64,000 bases of DNA from Algoriphagus marincola DSM 16067 (GCF_000429405.1 NZ_AUBU01000001.1:257321-321320); one strand, 5' to 3'; positions 35,644 to 44,092 are shown, counted from the stretch's first letter. Made by a program: numbers and translations. Notes: a model not told the origin generated them from the letters alone.

Positions 35644-35669
35644 CCCGGTCTGAAAGGATCGGGTTTTTT
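35644..35669 (+). terminator. Second copy of the ffh terminator hairpin
   Basis: The 20-base hairpin at 35644-35663 is identical to that at 35027-35046 and is followed by six T. The bases before the two copies differ. The duplicate brackets the small lipoprotein gene and may mark the original ffh-proximal border. Confidence 0.75.
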
Positions 35670-35675
35670 CTTGCT

Positions 35676-35694
35676 TCTAGCCTCTCGCTTCTAA
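35676..35694. repeat. 19-base intergenic repeat, copy 1
   Basis: TCTAGCCTCTCGCTTCTAA lies just after terminator copy 2 and four bases before the guaD fragment. An identical copy is at 38624-38642 and a 16/19 match (TCTAGCTTCTAGTTTCTAA) at 39402-39420. Confidence 0.7.
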
Positions 35695-35697
35695 GCT

Positions 35698-35760
35698 TTA
35701 ATACACCTTCTTATCCTCTTTCTTCTTCCATAGCTCGAAGACTTTTTGGGATTCTTTCCG
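35698..35760 (-). pseudogene. Displaced 3' end of a guanine deaminase gene
   Basis: Read on the minus strand this encodes RKESQKVFELWKKKEDKKVY and a TAA stop, nearly identical to the last 20 residues of the intact guaD at 38813-39289 (REDSQKV... to the same end). The last 12 codons plus one base (35700-35736) are identical to 38815-38851, 37 bases in all. Further upstream the codons differ mostly silently (TCC/TCT, CAA/CAG, TTC/TTT), so the two ends diverged while under selection. The rest of the gene is absent: the stop of an unrelated gene lies at 35763-35765. It is best read as the old 3' end left behind by an insertion. Confidence 0.85.
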
Positions 35761-35762
35761 CT

Positions 35763-36338
35763 TCACCATTTCAATCTGTAGCTCGCTTTGATTCCTAAGC
35801 AAAGAATATTCAATGGGAAAGGACCTGTGTTGTATGCGGCTATTCCTACGTCCAGATTGCCCAGTTGCTTCCCCACCTCCAGCCCATAGTTGATTTCTTG
35901 ATAGTAGATTTTTGTGGGTGGGAATACATCATCTGTATAGGTTCTTCTAAATTGGGTAGAAGCCGCGCCAATTGATCCTTCTACATACCAATCTTGGAAA
36001 TTTCTTCGGTACCCAATGGCAAGAGGAATAATGAGATAGTGAGCACTTCTTAAATCAGTAGATAGATTCTTGTCAGGTGCAGGAAAATAATGAATTCCAG
36101 TTCTGAAAATAAGCCTTCCTTTTTTTTGCCTTCCTAAATACACTTTGACTGGAAGACCGAAATGAACGGGGTAGCTTTTGCTAAATTGATTAAGTGTAGG
36201 ACCAACCTCAAGCCCCAAGCCAATATAGTTAAGCCCGTTTTTCTCTAGTGGATTTCCAGTTTTTCTACTTTGAGCATAGAGTTGATCACCTATTGTCAAA
36301 AAGCCAAAAAGAGCAAGTATACATAGTTTAGTCTTCAT
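35763..36338 (-). CDS. Predicted outer-membrane beta-barrel protein, unknown
   Basis: A 191-aa protein with a signal peptide (residues 1-22, ending LYAQ). The mature part alternates polar and hydrophobic residues in short strands with glycine turns and aromatic ends (GLGLEVGPTLNQF, IIPLAIGYRRNF, NYGLEVGKQLG) and ends in KASYRLKW, a typical barrel terminus. I recognise no named family. Its start overlaps the upstream gene by 11 bases, making it the last gene of a three-gene operon. Its stop lies directly next to the guaD remnant. Confidence 0.7.
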   Translation of the reverse strand: MKTKLCILALFGFLTIGDQLYAQSRKTGNPLEKNGLNYIGLGLEVGPTLNQFSKSYPVHFGLPVKVYLGRQKKGRLIFRTGIHYFPAPDKNLSTDLRSAHYLIIPLAIGYRRNFQDWYVEGSIGAASTQFRRTYTDDVFPPTKIYYQEINYGLEVGKQLGNLDVGIAAYNTGPFPLNILCLGIKASYRLKW

Positions 36339-37125
36339 CTTCCCACCAGTTTTCTTTCCATTTTTTTCTTCCCATTACAAATCGGAGACTAAAGGTATGA
36401 TGCAAAGCACTACCTCTAGAAACTACACGAAATGGATATATTTTATCCGGACTGAGAGTTAGATTATCTCCAGTTCTGTAATCTCCCTGCATTTCTACCA
36501 TCTCTATAAAGCCCACTCTTCCTGACAGTCTGTAGATAAAATGAAACCGCTCACTCAATTTCCAAAATGCCTCACCTCCTGCTTCCAAGCTAAAATTCAC
36601 TTTTGAGAGGTTTCGGTCATTATATACGACTGACAAGTTGGTTGGGGGTGCAGGTGAAACTGGAATAGCCGGAAGTCCCGCATATCCTTGACTATTGATG
36701 TTCTCTGCCAAAAGGTAGGTATTAAACCCTGCTACTACATTTATTTGAATGTTTCTCCATTTCAATGGAGTGGAATAAATTGCCTTTAGTGGAATTTCGA
36801 GCGTATTTGTATGGCTTACATACATTACTGGTCTGTTTAGCATTCTTCGATAGCCGGGTTCATTGTAGTAGACGCCGACAGTATTCGAATAAGGGGTGCT
36901 GAAAAGACCGGTTTCCCAGCGCCACTTTTCATTGTGCTGATAGGCTAAACTTCCACCAAAAGAAAAGCCCTGTCCACTACCCTTAAATAAGTATTGGTAG
37001 GAATCCTGATACTGTCTCCATTCTGATCGGCTAGCCATAGTAAATCCCATGGACCACTTTCCTTGGGGGAAAGAAGTAGTATGAATTAAGCAACAAACAG
37101 AAATTAGTAACAGAAGTTTAGTCAT
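36328..37125 (-). CDS. Predicted outer-membrane beta-barrel protein, unknown
   Basis: A 265-aa protein with a signal peptide (MTKLLLLISVCCLIHTTSFPQG). The mature part looks like an eight- to ten-strand barrel (SFGGSLAYQHNEKWRWETGLF, INVVAGFNTYL, NFSLEAGGEAFWKL, HFIYRLSGRVGF, HHTFSLRFVMG). The final barrel strand is followed by a charged tail (KKWKENWWEDED). No family recognised. It overlaps the first operon gene by eight bases and the third by 11, so all three are probably translated together. Confidence 0.7.
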   Translation of the reverse strand: MTKLLLLISVCCLIHTTSFPQGKWSMGFTMASRSEWRQYQDSYQYLFKGSGQGFSFGGSLAYQHNEKWRWETGLFSTPYSNTVGVYYNEPGYRRMLNRPVMYVSHTNTLEIPLKAIYSTPLKWRNIQINVVAGFNTYLLAENINSQGYAGLPAIPVSPAPPTNLSVVYNDRNLSKVNFSLEAGGEAFWKLSERFHFIYRLSGRVGFIEMVEMQGDYRTGDNLTLSPDKIYPFRVVSRGSALHHTFSLRFVMGRKKWKENWWEDED

Positions 37126-38365
37126 TAAATTTCATTTTGATCTGCAATTCACCTTGAAAGGAGCCTTTTTTGACATAATGGCAAGATTCACTTTCTTTTA
37201 TTTTGACATTCTTCGCAGCTTTCCATTTGGGTTTACAGAATTTGGAACTACCGTTTATAAAGCTTCCGGAGTTTTGACCAAAGTCTTTGTTAGGATCGCA
37301 GAAAGCAAAAGAGCTAATAAAGTTATTTAGGTTACTAGTTAACCCTACCTGTGCGGTAATTAAACCAAAGCTAACGCTTGCTTTATTTTGAGTTTGTTCT
37401 AGTCTAAATCCATTATTGTATAGCCATGGATCCAACTTAATCGGAATATATAATCCTTCTAAATTTGGGTCAGATAATAAATATGGAAAGTAAACTTTTC
37501 CTCTGACAGCAACTGATATCTCGTCAGCTTCAGAAGCCCACCATATACCAAGTCTTCTCCTCTGTAATTTTGTATGGAAGCCACTTGTGGCATGCGTTAC
37601 GTAATTTGTGGACCAGGCCTTGGCTCTGAATCTTCGATTATTATCAAACACCCATTGACTGGTGATTTCAACTGAGCCTCTCCACCTATTATCTGGATGG
37701 ATATATGGGTCTCTTCGATTTGTAGTTCTATTGCAATATGGAAAGTGGAATGGATTAGGACTCCATGGGGCTAACGCCGCATTGGAATAATCCACCGTTT
37801 TCAGCTCCATTTCGGCATTTGCTTGCTCGGTGGTACCAAACAAGAATATTCCGGGCTCTATTTCGTAAAAAGGATCTTCGGCAAAATCATGGGTGGCGTA
37901 GATCTCTTTCATTTGTGCGTCAGTCATGGTGGGAAGGAGTTCATCTACTCTAGCCGTAAAGTCATCATGATACACCCAGGTTCCAAAGGCCGTGTAGCGG
38001 ACGACCTTTCCATCGATTATCAGTTCCCGCTTTTCATTTACGAGTGATGCTGTAAATTCATCGACGATGATCGAATCTTCTTCAAAATTCCCTCCATTGA
38101 CTCGAAACAACTCTGGGTTGGACTCAGCGAGCAGAATTTTTCTTTTCCTGAGTGAGATAAAGTTCTTTTCAAAAAGATCTAATTCTTCAACTGGTCGATC
38201 GATATTTTTTTCCAAATAATTTGAAAAACTAGGTAAGTTGGAAAAACTGATTCTACCCGAAGGATCAAGCTGCGGTGGAAGAATTTCAAGTTCAGCATTT
38301 TCATTTCCAATATTGGTTGCCGGCGCCAATTCTATTTCTTGACAGGAAGAGAAAATAATTCCCAA
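37118..38365 (-). CDS. Large putative lipoprotein of unknown function, start codon unclear
   Basis: The open frame encodes a full lipoprotein signal upstream of the only canonical start: KQIKTLQILLVLGIIFSSC, with lipobox Cys, begins at 38398, but no ATG or GTG precedes it in frame. The listed TTG (38365) leaves only MGIIFSSC. An ATT at 38419 would give a complete signal. The gene may use a rare start or have lost its ATG. The mature part has an N-terminal region with FTARVDELLPTMTDAQMKEIYATHDF and a Cys/His/Trp-rich C-terminal half (HFPYCNRTTNRR, GIWWASEADEISV, FAFCDP, SKFCKPKW). No family recognised. First gene of the three-gene operon. Confidence 0.65.
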   Translation of the reverse strand: MGIIFSSCQEIELAPATNIGNENAELEILPPQLDPSGRISFSNLPSFSNYLEKNIDRPVEELDLFEKNFISLRKRKILLAESNPELFRVNGGNFEEDSIIVDEFTASLVNEKRELIIDGKVVRYTAFGTWVYHDDFTARVDELLPTMTDAQMKEIYATHDFAEDPFYEIEPGIFLFGTTEQANAEMELKTVDYSNAALAPWSPNPFHFPYCNRTTNRRDPYIHPDNRWRGSVEITSQWVFDNNRRFRAKAWSTNYVTHATSGFHTKLQRRRLGIWWASEADEISVAVRGKVYFPYLLSDPNLEGLYIPIKLDPWLYNNGFRLEQTQNKASVSFGLITAQVGLTSNLNNFISSFAFCDPNKDFGQNSGSFINGSSKFCKPKWKAAKNVKIKESESCHYVKKGSFQGELQIKMKFND

Positions 38366-38812
38366 TACTAATAGTATTTGTAAGGTTTTTATTTGCTTGG
38401 AAAAGTTAAAGTAAGAAATACATAAAGAGTAGTTGGTATTTCTGACGTAATTGAAAAAACAATAGTTTCCTTAGTTTGAAAAATTCCTTGAAAAAGTTTT
38501 TATATAGAAAATAAGAATGAATTATAGCTTTTGAAGGTTATAGAGCAAAACTCTTCAATAGAACTTGCTTTTTTCTTTGAAAAAATATTGGTGTGAAATG
38601 TTTTTTGGAGACTATAGTTTTTCTCTAGCCTCTCGCTTCTAAATTTTAAAAATTAATTAAGGATAGCCGCTTTCTAACTAGTATTGACAAAAAGACGGCT
38701 TATTTTCTGTTGAAAGGATTAGAATCCGTAGGCTTCGGTCTTCGGTCATCGGTCTTCCAACCAGTCAAGCAAAGAAAATAAGGCAAAGGCATGATTGCGG
38801 ATAATTAGAAAA
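38366..38812. other. AT-rich intergenic region between the unknown operon and guaD
   Basis: No gene is supported. The right part holds the second 19-base repeat (38624-38642), a hairpin AGCCG...CGGCT (38665-38669 and 38696-38700, no clear T-tract), and a CTTC-rich stretch with CTTCGGTCTTCGGTCATCGG (38732-38752). The left part would carry the promoter of the unknown operon. guaD ends at 38813. Confidence 0.5.
38624..38642. repeat. 19-base intergenic repeat, copy 2
   Basis: Identical to 35676-35694. Together the two copies bracket the guaD fragment and the three-gene operon over 2.95 kb. Confidence 0.7.
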
Positions 38813-39289
38813 TCAATACACCTTCTTATCCTCTTTCTTCTTCCATAGCTCAAAGACTTTCTGAGAATCTTCTCTCATTCCATTCAGCATGGGAATCTTT
38901 CGGTCGGCTGGATCGACTTTGATTTCTTCATAGATAAAATCATCGTCAAACCCTGCATCAGCTGCATCATCTTTGCTACAGGCATAAAAGACTTTACTCG
39001 GTCTGGCCCAGAAAATAGCTCCCAAGCACATGGGGCAAGGTTCGCAGGAAGTATAGACTTCACAGCCTTCGAGTTGAAAATGGTTAAGCTTTTTACAGGC
39101 ATCCCGGATAGCAACTACTTCAGCATGGGCTGTGGGGTCATTGCTGGTGAGTACCATGTTTGAGCCTTGTCCGATGATCTTTCCGTCTTTGACAATCACA
39201 CAACCAAAAGGACCGCCTTTTTCCGCTTCCATCCCTTCTTTGGCAAGGGCAATCGCTTTTCGCATAAATTCTTTTTGAGAATCTGTCAT
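38813..39289 (-). CDS. guaD: Guanine deaminase (GuaD-type, cytidine deaminase fold)
   Basis: A 158-aa zinc enzyme that converts guanine to xanthine and ammonia. The sequence follows Bacillus GuaD closely: GGPFGCVIVKDGKII, SNDPTAHAE with the zinc ligand His55 and catalytic Glu57, TSCEPCPMCLGAIFWARP with ligands Cys85 and Cys88, and AGFDDDFIYEEI near the end. The length is normal. The ATG at 39289 follows an ordinary gap. The gene is intact, but its last 37 bases recur 3.1 kb downstream in a displaced 3' fragment, suggesting that its present 3' end came with inserted DNA. Confidence 0.92.
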   Translation of the reverse strand: MTDSQKEFMRKAIALAKEGMEAEKGGPFGCVIVKDGKIIGQGSNMVLTSNDPTAHAEVVAIRDACKKLNHFQLEGCEVYTSCEPCPMCLGAIFWARPSKVFYACSKDDAADAGFDDDFIYEEIKVDPADRKIPMLNGMREDSQKVFELWKKKEDKKVY

Positions 39290-39401
39290 CAGGTGAAGTT
39301 ACAGGTTTTGTTTGGAAGATATTGGTAATCCTTTGTTTTAGGAATAAGCTAGCTTCCTAAAAGATTGGGGCCTCTACCCTTAAATGGTAAAAAGTCTTGA
39401 T

Positions 39402-39420
39402 TCTAGCTTCTAGTTTCTAA
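39402..39420. repeat. Variant of the 19-base intergenic repeat, copy 3
   Basis: TCTAGCTTCTAGTTTCTAA matches the two other copies at 16 of 19 positions. It lies just downstream of the LytTR regulator stop codon (39427). Confidence 0.5.
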
Positions 39421-39426
39421 TTTCTT

Positions 39427-40170
39427 TCAACTCATCCATCGGCTCATAAAAGCCAAAAATGCCTCTTTGTAGTTTTCTCCGATCGAAATTTCATGGTTTC
39501 CGATATGTACACTGTTTTTGGAAACGGACTCGATATGGTCCAAAGAGATGATAAAGGAGCGATGAATTCGCATAAACTTACCCTCTGGAAGAAGTTCCTC
39601 CATGTTTTTTAAGGTGGTCAGGGAGAGAAGGGGACTGCTTTTGGACCGCAGATGTACCTTCACGTAGTCCTTATAGGCTTCTACATGGGTGATGTCATTG
39701 AGCATGACCTTGACAAGTTGGTATTCCACTTTCAGAAAAATGTAGTCTAGAGCCTGATCTGACTTGGTAGACCCGCTTTCCTGGGACCGGCTTTTTCGCT
39801 CAAAATAATTGTAGGCCTTGGTGGCTGCGTTTAAGAAATCCTCGTAGCTGTAAGGCTTTAGAAGGTAATCCAAAGCATCAACCTTGTATCCCTCGATGGC
39901 AAACTGATGATAGGCTGTCGCAAAAATAATCCGGGTCTGATCCGAATCCTTTTTCCCATCCAAGACCCGGGCAAGCTCCATTCCGGAGAGGTCGGGCATT
40001 TGGATATCCATGAATATCAATTGTACCTCATGCTGATTGATAAATCCCAAGGCTTCGATCGCGCTGGAAAATTGGCCAATTAATTCTAAAAAAGCCGTTT
40101 GCTCGATGTACTTACAAACCAACTGAAGGGCCAAGGGTTCATCGTCGACAGCAATGCATTTGAGTTTCAT
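39427..40170 (-). CDS. LytTR-type response regulator
   Basis: A 247-aa cytoplasmic regulator. The receiver domain has the acidic pair in AVDDEPLA, the phospho-acceptor Asp in LIFMDIQMPDLSG, the Thr/Ser switch in FATAYH and Lys in YLLKPYS. The LytTR DNA-binding domain spans about residues 145-245 (HVEAYKDYVKVHL, FMRIHRSFIISLDHIES). Its start overlaps the kinase stop (ATGA), the standard LytS/LytR operon form. The TonB-dependent receptor gene transcribed divergently from the pair is a possible target. Confidence 0.95.
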   Translation of the reverse strand: MKLKCIAVDDEPLALQLVCKYIEQTAFLELIGQFSSAIEALGFINQHEVQLIFMDIQMPDLSGMELARVLDGKKDSDQTRIIFATAYHQFAIEGYKVDALDYLLKPYSYEDFLNAATKAYNYFERKSRSQESGSTKSDQALDYIFLKVEYQLVKVMLNDITHVEAYKDYVKVHLRSKSSPLLSLTTLKNMEELLPEGKFMRIHRSFIISLDHIESVSKNSVHIGNHEISIGENYKEAFLAFMSRWMS

Positions 40171-41264
40171 TCCAGATTGAGGGTCAGGTTTACATAATAT
40201 TCCTGATTATCGTCGGATTTGCCAAATTTCAGGCGATGTTTGCCCGGATATAAAAGACTCAGTCTTCGTTGGGTATTGACCAACCCTATGCCATGCTCTT
40301 TGCCTTCGGGGCTTTCGGTATTTACCGGGAAAATATGGTTTCGGGTCTCAAAAAAGACTGTTTTACCCATAATTTCCAGTTTGACATGAATGCTGCTTTC
40401 GGTCTGGGAACTGATGCCATGTTTGAAGCAATTCTCTAAAAATGGCAATAGCAACATAGGAGAAATGATGTGATTATCCGTGGGCTCATCCAGCTGAATA
40501 TGCAGCTTAACCTTATCTGTCAGACGCATTTTCATTAGCTCAATATAATCCCGGATAAAATCAACTTCCTTGCTCAGCAGCGTATTTTCCTTTTGATTTT
40601 CATAGAGCACATAGCGCATCATCCGTGAAAGCTTCAGCAAAGCTTCTTGTGCTTTTTTGATATCCAGGTTGGTCAAAGAATAGATATTATTGAGCGTATT
40701 GAAGAAGAAGTGAGGGTTGATCTGGGCTTTGAGGTAGGAAAGCTCGGTTTTGATCCGCTGCTTTTCCAGCTCTTGCCGATGTTCTTCATCGTTTTGCCAT
40801 TTCTGCACCAGAGCCAAGGAGGTACTCAGTCCAATGGATACTAGGTATAGCATGGCCTGAAACATATCTCCATAAATCCACCTTCTCCCTGGGACGAAAG
40901 GCTTGTCTGGATTGAAAGTTTCATGCATTCGGAGTGGATATTGGATCAGCTGCTCAAAAGTGATAACAGTGTAATAAAACAGCAGGCCAGCGCCCAAAAC
41001 CAGAAGCAAATAGACATAGGTTTTCCCTTTCAAAAGAATTTTGGGAACGATCAGGAATTGGTTTGCATAAAAAATGGCAATCAGAGAAATCACCAAAAAC
41101 ACCTGTTTCCACCAATATTCCACAGGAAGGTCGATTTCTCCCATTCTCCAAGAAAGGGGTGAGAGTAGCATCAATACGACGCATAGCATGACCCAGCCAA
41201 GGGTATGTATTAGTATGGAGAGATTTTTACGGGAGGTGTTAATAGCCATATCACTGATATTCAA
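40167..41264 (-). CDS. LytS-type sensor histidine kinase
   Basis: A 365-aa inner-membrane kinase of the His_kinase (PF06580) group. Four hydrophobic helices occur at about residues 16-36, 50-68, 80-102 and 137-158, then the dimerisation segment with AQINPHFFFNTLNNIYSLTN (phosphorylated His) and an ATPase domain with LLPFLENCFKHGIS (N box) and GIGLVNTQRRLSLLYP (G box). It lacks a large sensor domain. An in-frame ATG five codons later (41249) is an alternative start. Operon with the LytTR regulator. Confidence 0.93.
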   Translation of the reverse strand: MNISDMAINTSRKNLSILIHTLGWVMLCVVLMLLSPLSWRMGEIDLPVEYWWKQVFLVISLIAIFYANQFLIVPKILLKGKTYVYLLLVLGAGLLFYYTVITFEQLIQYPLRMHETFNPDKPFVPGRRWIYGDMFQAMLYLVSIGLSTSLALVQKWQNDEEHRQELEKQRIKTELSYLKAQINPHFFFNTLNNIYSLTNLDIKKAQEALLKLSRMMRYVLYENQKENTLLSKEVDFIRDYIELMKMRLTDKVKLHIQLDEPTDNHIISPMLLLPFLENCFKHGISSQTESSIHVKLEIMGKTVFFETRNHIFPVNTESPEGKEHGIGLVNTQRRLSLLYPGKHRLKFGKSDDNQEYYVNLTLNLE

Positions 41265-41507
41265 CGCAAACTAATATAAAGTTTGGCTTTTCTAGCTCAA
41301 TAATCTACCAAACCAAACTTTCTATCGATAAAAAGCAAATCAAAACCGATGAATCTCAAAGTAAGGAAGCGGTGAATATTCATCTGATGAATTCTAGGCT
41401 TTGTCGATTAGTCTTGGGGTTTGGTCTATTGGACACTTTTATCAACAACAAAGCTATTTGTTTTGGGGTATTGAATGAGTGACAGCTCTTTATTTGAAAA
41501 CAAAACC

Positions 41508-44012
41508 ATGAAAAAACTATTCAATTTACTATCAATTGTCCTAATCCTTGCTGGCAATAATATCCTGTTGGCGCAGCAAGATGGCAAAGAACCAGCCCGT
41601 ATCGTAGGGATTGCCAAGGATGCAAAAACTGGCGACCCTGTTGGCTATGCCACAGCGGCACTTTACAAAAAAGGCATGGATGTCAGTATGGCGGGTGCCG
41701 TAGCTGATGGCGATGGCAAATTTTTTATCACAGGTTTTGAATTGGGAGAGTATTCCCTTCAACTCACCTTTATAGGATATGAAACCCTTGTAGTAGATAA
41801 TATTAATGTCGAAAGCCTAACCGGTGATATCAATTTAGGTGAATTGACCATGTCTGATGAAGGTGTGGCTTTGGAAGAAGTGACCGTTCAAGGTCAGCGG
41901 GAATTGATTGAAGAGCGGGTAGATCGTACGATTTACAAAGCTGAAAATGATAAAACGGTAGCTGGTGGTGATGCGACAGATGTACTTCGTCGGGTTCCTA
42001 TGCTTTCTGTAGATCTGGACGGAAATGTCTCTATGCGAGGAAGTAGCAATATTACCGTCTTGATCGATAATAGACCATCTGCCATCGCTGCAAGCTCTAT
42101 AACGGATGCACTTCGTCAGATTCCTGCGGATGAAATCAAAGAGGTGGAAGTGATTACTTCTCCTTCAGCAAGATTTGACGCAGAGGGTACTTCGGGAGTC
42201 ATCAATATCGTGACTAAGAAAAACAACCTCGAAGGAATGACCCTGAGCATCAATAGTGGTGTGGGGCTTCGAGGATCGAATTTGGGATTGAATGGTGGTG
42301 CTAGAATTGGAAAATTTGGTTTCTCTTTGGGTGGATTTGGTCGTGCCGGCTACAATACCTTTGGTAGTTTTGATAATACTCAGTTGCTTTTAAACTCGGA
42401 TGGTTCTCAAACTCGCCTGACCCAATCGGCAGATACCGAGCGGAACTTCATGTTTGGTAGATATAATTTTGGGGTTGATTACGAAATCAACAAATACAAC
42501 TTCATCACGGGTTCTGCCAATTTTGGTCTTAGAAATTCTGATAATGTACAGAATGATTTCTTGACACAGCGATTTGCCGGACAAACGCTTTTGAGCTCAG
42601 CGCTTCGTGAAACCAATTCTGAGGATCGGTCAAATTCATTGGATGTGAGTTTGAACTACACCAGAACTTTTGACAAAAAAGGAAAGGAAATCAGCCTCTT
42701 GACTTTGTATAGCCGTGATAATCGGGAAAACTTCTTCATCAACACGCTTTTTGAAGAGGACTTCCAAACCATCGATTCTCGCCTTAAAAATGACAACCCA
42801 AGCCGAAACGAGGAGTTTACTGCCCAGCTAGACTTTGTAACACCAATGGGTGAAAACGGAGAGCAGATCTTGGAATATGGTGCGAAGACGATTACACGAA
42901 GAGCTTTTTCTGACTTTGCGTATTTCCGAGGAGAAGGTGCCAATGGTGAGTTTATTGAATTGGTTGACCCGACACTAAGCAACGAATTCAGCTATGATCA
43001 AAATGTGACAGCAGGGTATATTTCATACACTTTTAACTTCCTGAAAAACTACACCTTAAAGCCAGGGGTACGCTATGAGTACACGACGATTACAGCTGAT
43101 TTTTCTGATGAATTTGATGTGGATATTCCTTCATATGGTTCTTTGGTTCCTAGCTTAAATGCCAGCCGAAAATTAAAGAACGGCAACTTGATCAAAGCAG
43201 CTTACAATAGAAGATTGGCTCGTCCTTCTTTGCGATTCCTGAATCCAAACATCGAAGCAGTCAATCCACAGCAGATTACTCAGGGTAATCCGGTTTTGGA
43301 TCCTGAATTCACCGATAATTTCGAGTTGGGATACAGCACCTTCATCAAAGGAACGATGTTAAACTTCACCGGTTTCTACCGGAACACCACCGGTTCGATT
43401 CAAGCAGTTCAAACACTTCAGGAGAATGATGTAATCTACACCACGTTTGAAAATATCGGTCAGGAGCAGGCAGTAGGTACCAATATTTTTGCCAATGTGA
43501 ATATCAATAATAAGTTCTCACTTAATGGTGGAATGGACCTTTTCTACAGCATGCTTGACAATGGATTGTCCGATCCCATGACAGCTGCGAAAAATGAAGG
43601 ATGGGTAATCAGTGGACGGATGTTCGCAAACTATACTCTGCCTAAAGACTGGCAGGCACAGCTTTTCACCTTTGCCAGAGGTAGAAGAGTGCAGTTGCAG
43701 GGAACAAGCGGAGGATTCGCAGCTTATGGATTGAGTTTCAATAAGCAATTCCAAGAGAAGCGTGGAAGTATTGGATTTGGAGTTGAAAACTTCTTAGCCC
43801 GTGAATTCATAATTCGAAATGAAACAATCACGCCTACCATCATTCAGAACAGTACCAATGCCATTCGAAATATGAACTTCAAGATCAACTTTAGCTACCG
43901 AATTGGAAAGCTATCGATGAATGACAGAAGAAAAAAGAAGTCAGTCAGCAATGATGACCTTAAAGGAGGAGATGATGGAGGTATGAATGGACAAATGAAC
44001 CAAAACCGCTAA
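41508..44012 (+). CDS. TonB-dependent receptor with carboxypeptidase-like domain
   Basis: The ATG at 41508 is chosen because it starts the signal peptide (MKKLFNLLSIVLILAGNN...LLAQ); product 834 aa. A CarboxypepD_reg-like beta-sandwich (RIVGIAKDAKTGDPVGYA) is followed by a plug domain (VDRTIYKAENDKTVAGGDATDVLRR..., PSARFDAEGTSGVINIVTKK) and a long OMP_b-brl_3 type barrel ending FKINFSYRIGKL, with a charged Gly/Asp/Asn-rich cytoplasm-like tail (about 30 residues) beyond it. No SusD partner is adjacent. Substrate unknown. It is divergent from the LytS/LytTR genes, which may regulate it. Confidence 0.9.
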   Translation: MKKLFNLLSIVLILAGNNILLAQQDGKEPARIVGIAKDAKTGDPVGYATAALYKKGMDVSMAGAVADGDGKFFITGFELGEYSLQLTFIGYETLVVDNINVESLTGDINLGELTMSDEGVALEEVTVQGQRELIEERVDRTIYKAENDKTVAGGDATDVLRRVPMLSVDLDGNVSMRGSSNITVLIDNRPSAIAASSITDALRQIPADEIKEVEVITSPSARFDAEGTSGVINIVTKKNNLEGMTLSINSGVGLRGSNLGLNGGARIGKFGFSLGGFGRAGYNTFGSFDNTQLLLNSDGSQTRLTQSADTERNFMFGRYNFGVDYEINKYNFITGSANFGLRNSDNVQNDFLTQRFAGQTLLSSALRETNSEDRSNSLDVSLNYTRTFDKKGKEISLLTLYSRDNRENFFINTLFEEDFQTIDSRLKNDNPSRNEEFTAQLDFVTPMGENGEQILEYGAKTITRRAFSDFAYFRGEGANGEFIELVDPTLSNEFSYDQNVTAGYISYTFNFLKNYTLKPGVRYEYTTITADFSDEFDVDIPSYGSLVPSLNASRKLKNGNLIKAAYNRRLARPSLRFLNPNIEAVNPQQITQGNPVLDPEFTDNFELGYSTFIKGTMLNFTGFYRNTTGSIQAVQTLQENDVIYTTFENIGQEQAVGTNIFANVNINNKFSLNGGMDLFYSMLDNGLSDPMTAAKNEGWVISGRMFANYTLPKDWQAQLFTFARGRRVQLQGTSGGFAAYGLSFNKQFQEKRGSIGFGVENFLAREFIIRNETITPTIIQNSTNAIRNMNFKINFSYRIGKLSMNDRRKKKSVSNDDLKGGDDGGMNGQMNQNR

Positions 44013-44038
44013 AATAAAATCCAGAATCAAAATAAGCG

Positions 44039-44070
44039 GGGCTGGCTCAATTTGAACCAGCCCTTTTTTT
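44039..44070 (+). terminator. Terminator after the TonB-dependent receptor
   Basis: GGGCTGG (44039-44045) pairs with CCAGCCC (44057-44063), followed by seven T. Confidence 0.8.
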
Positions 44071-44092
44071 GTAGATAGATAGATTGGGTAAC

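Noticed and set aside
35560..35694. Short ATG frame preceded by a GAGGAGG stretch that looks like a Shine-Dalgarno
   Set aside because: It encodes about 44 residues running through the duplicated terminator hairpin and the 19-base repeat, and Bacteroidota rarely use such sites.
38665..38700. Hairpin AGCCG...CGGCT downstream of guaD as a terminator
   Set aside because: The loop is over 20 bases and no T-tract follows on the minus strand.
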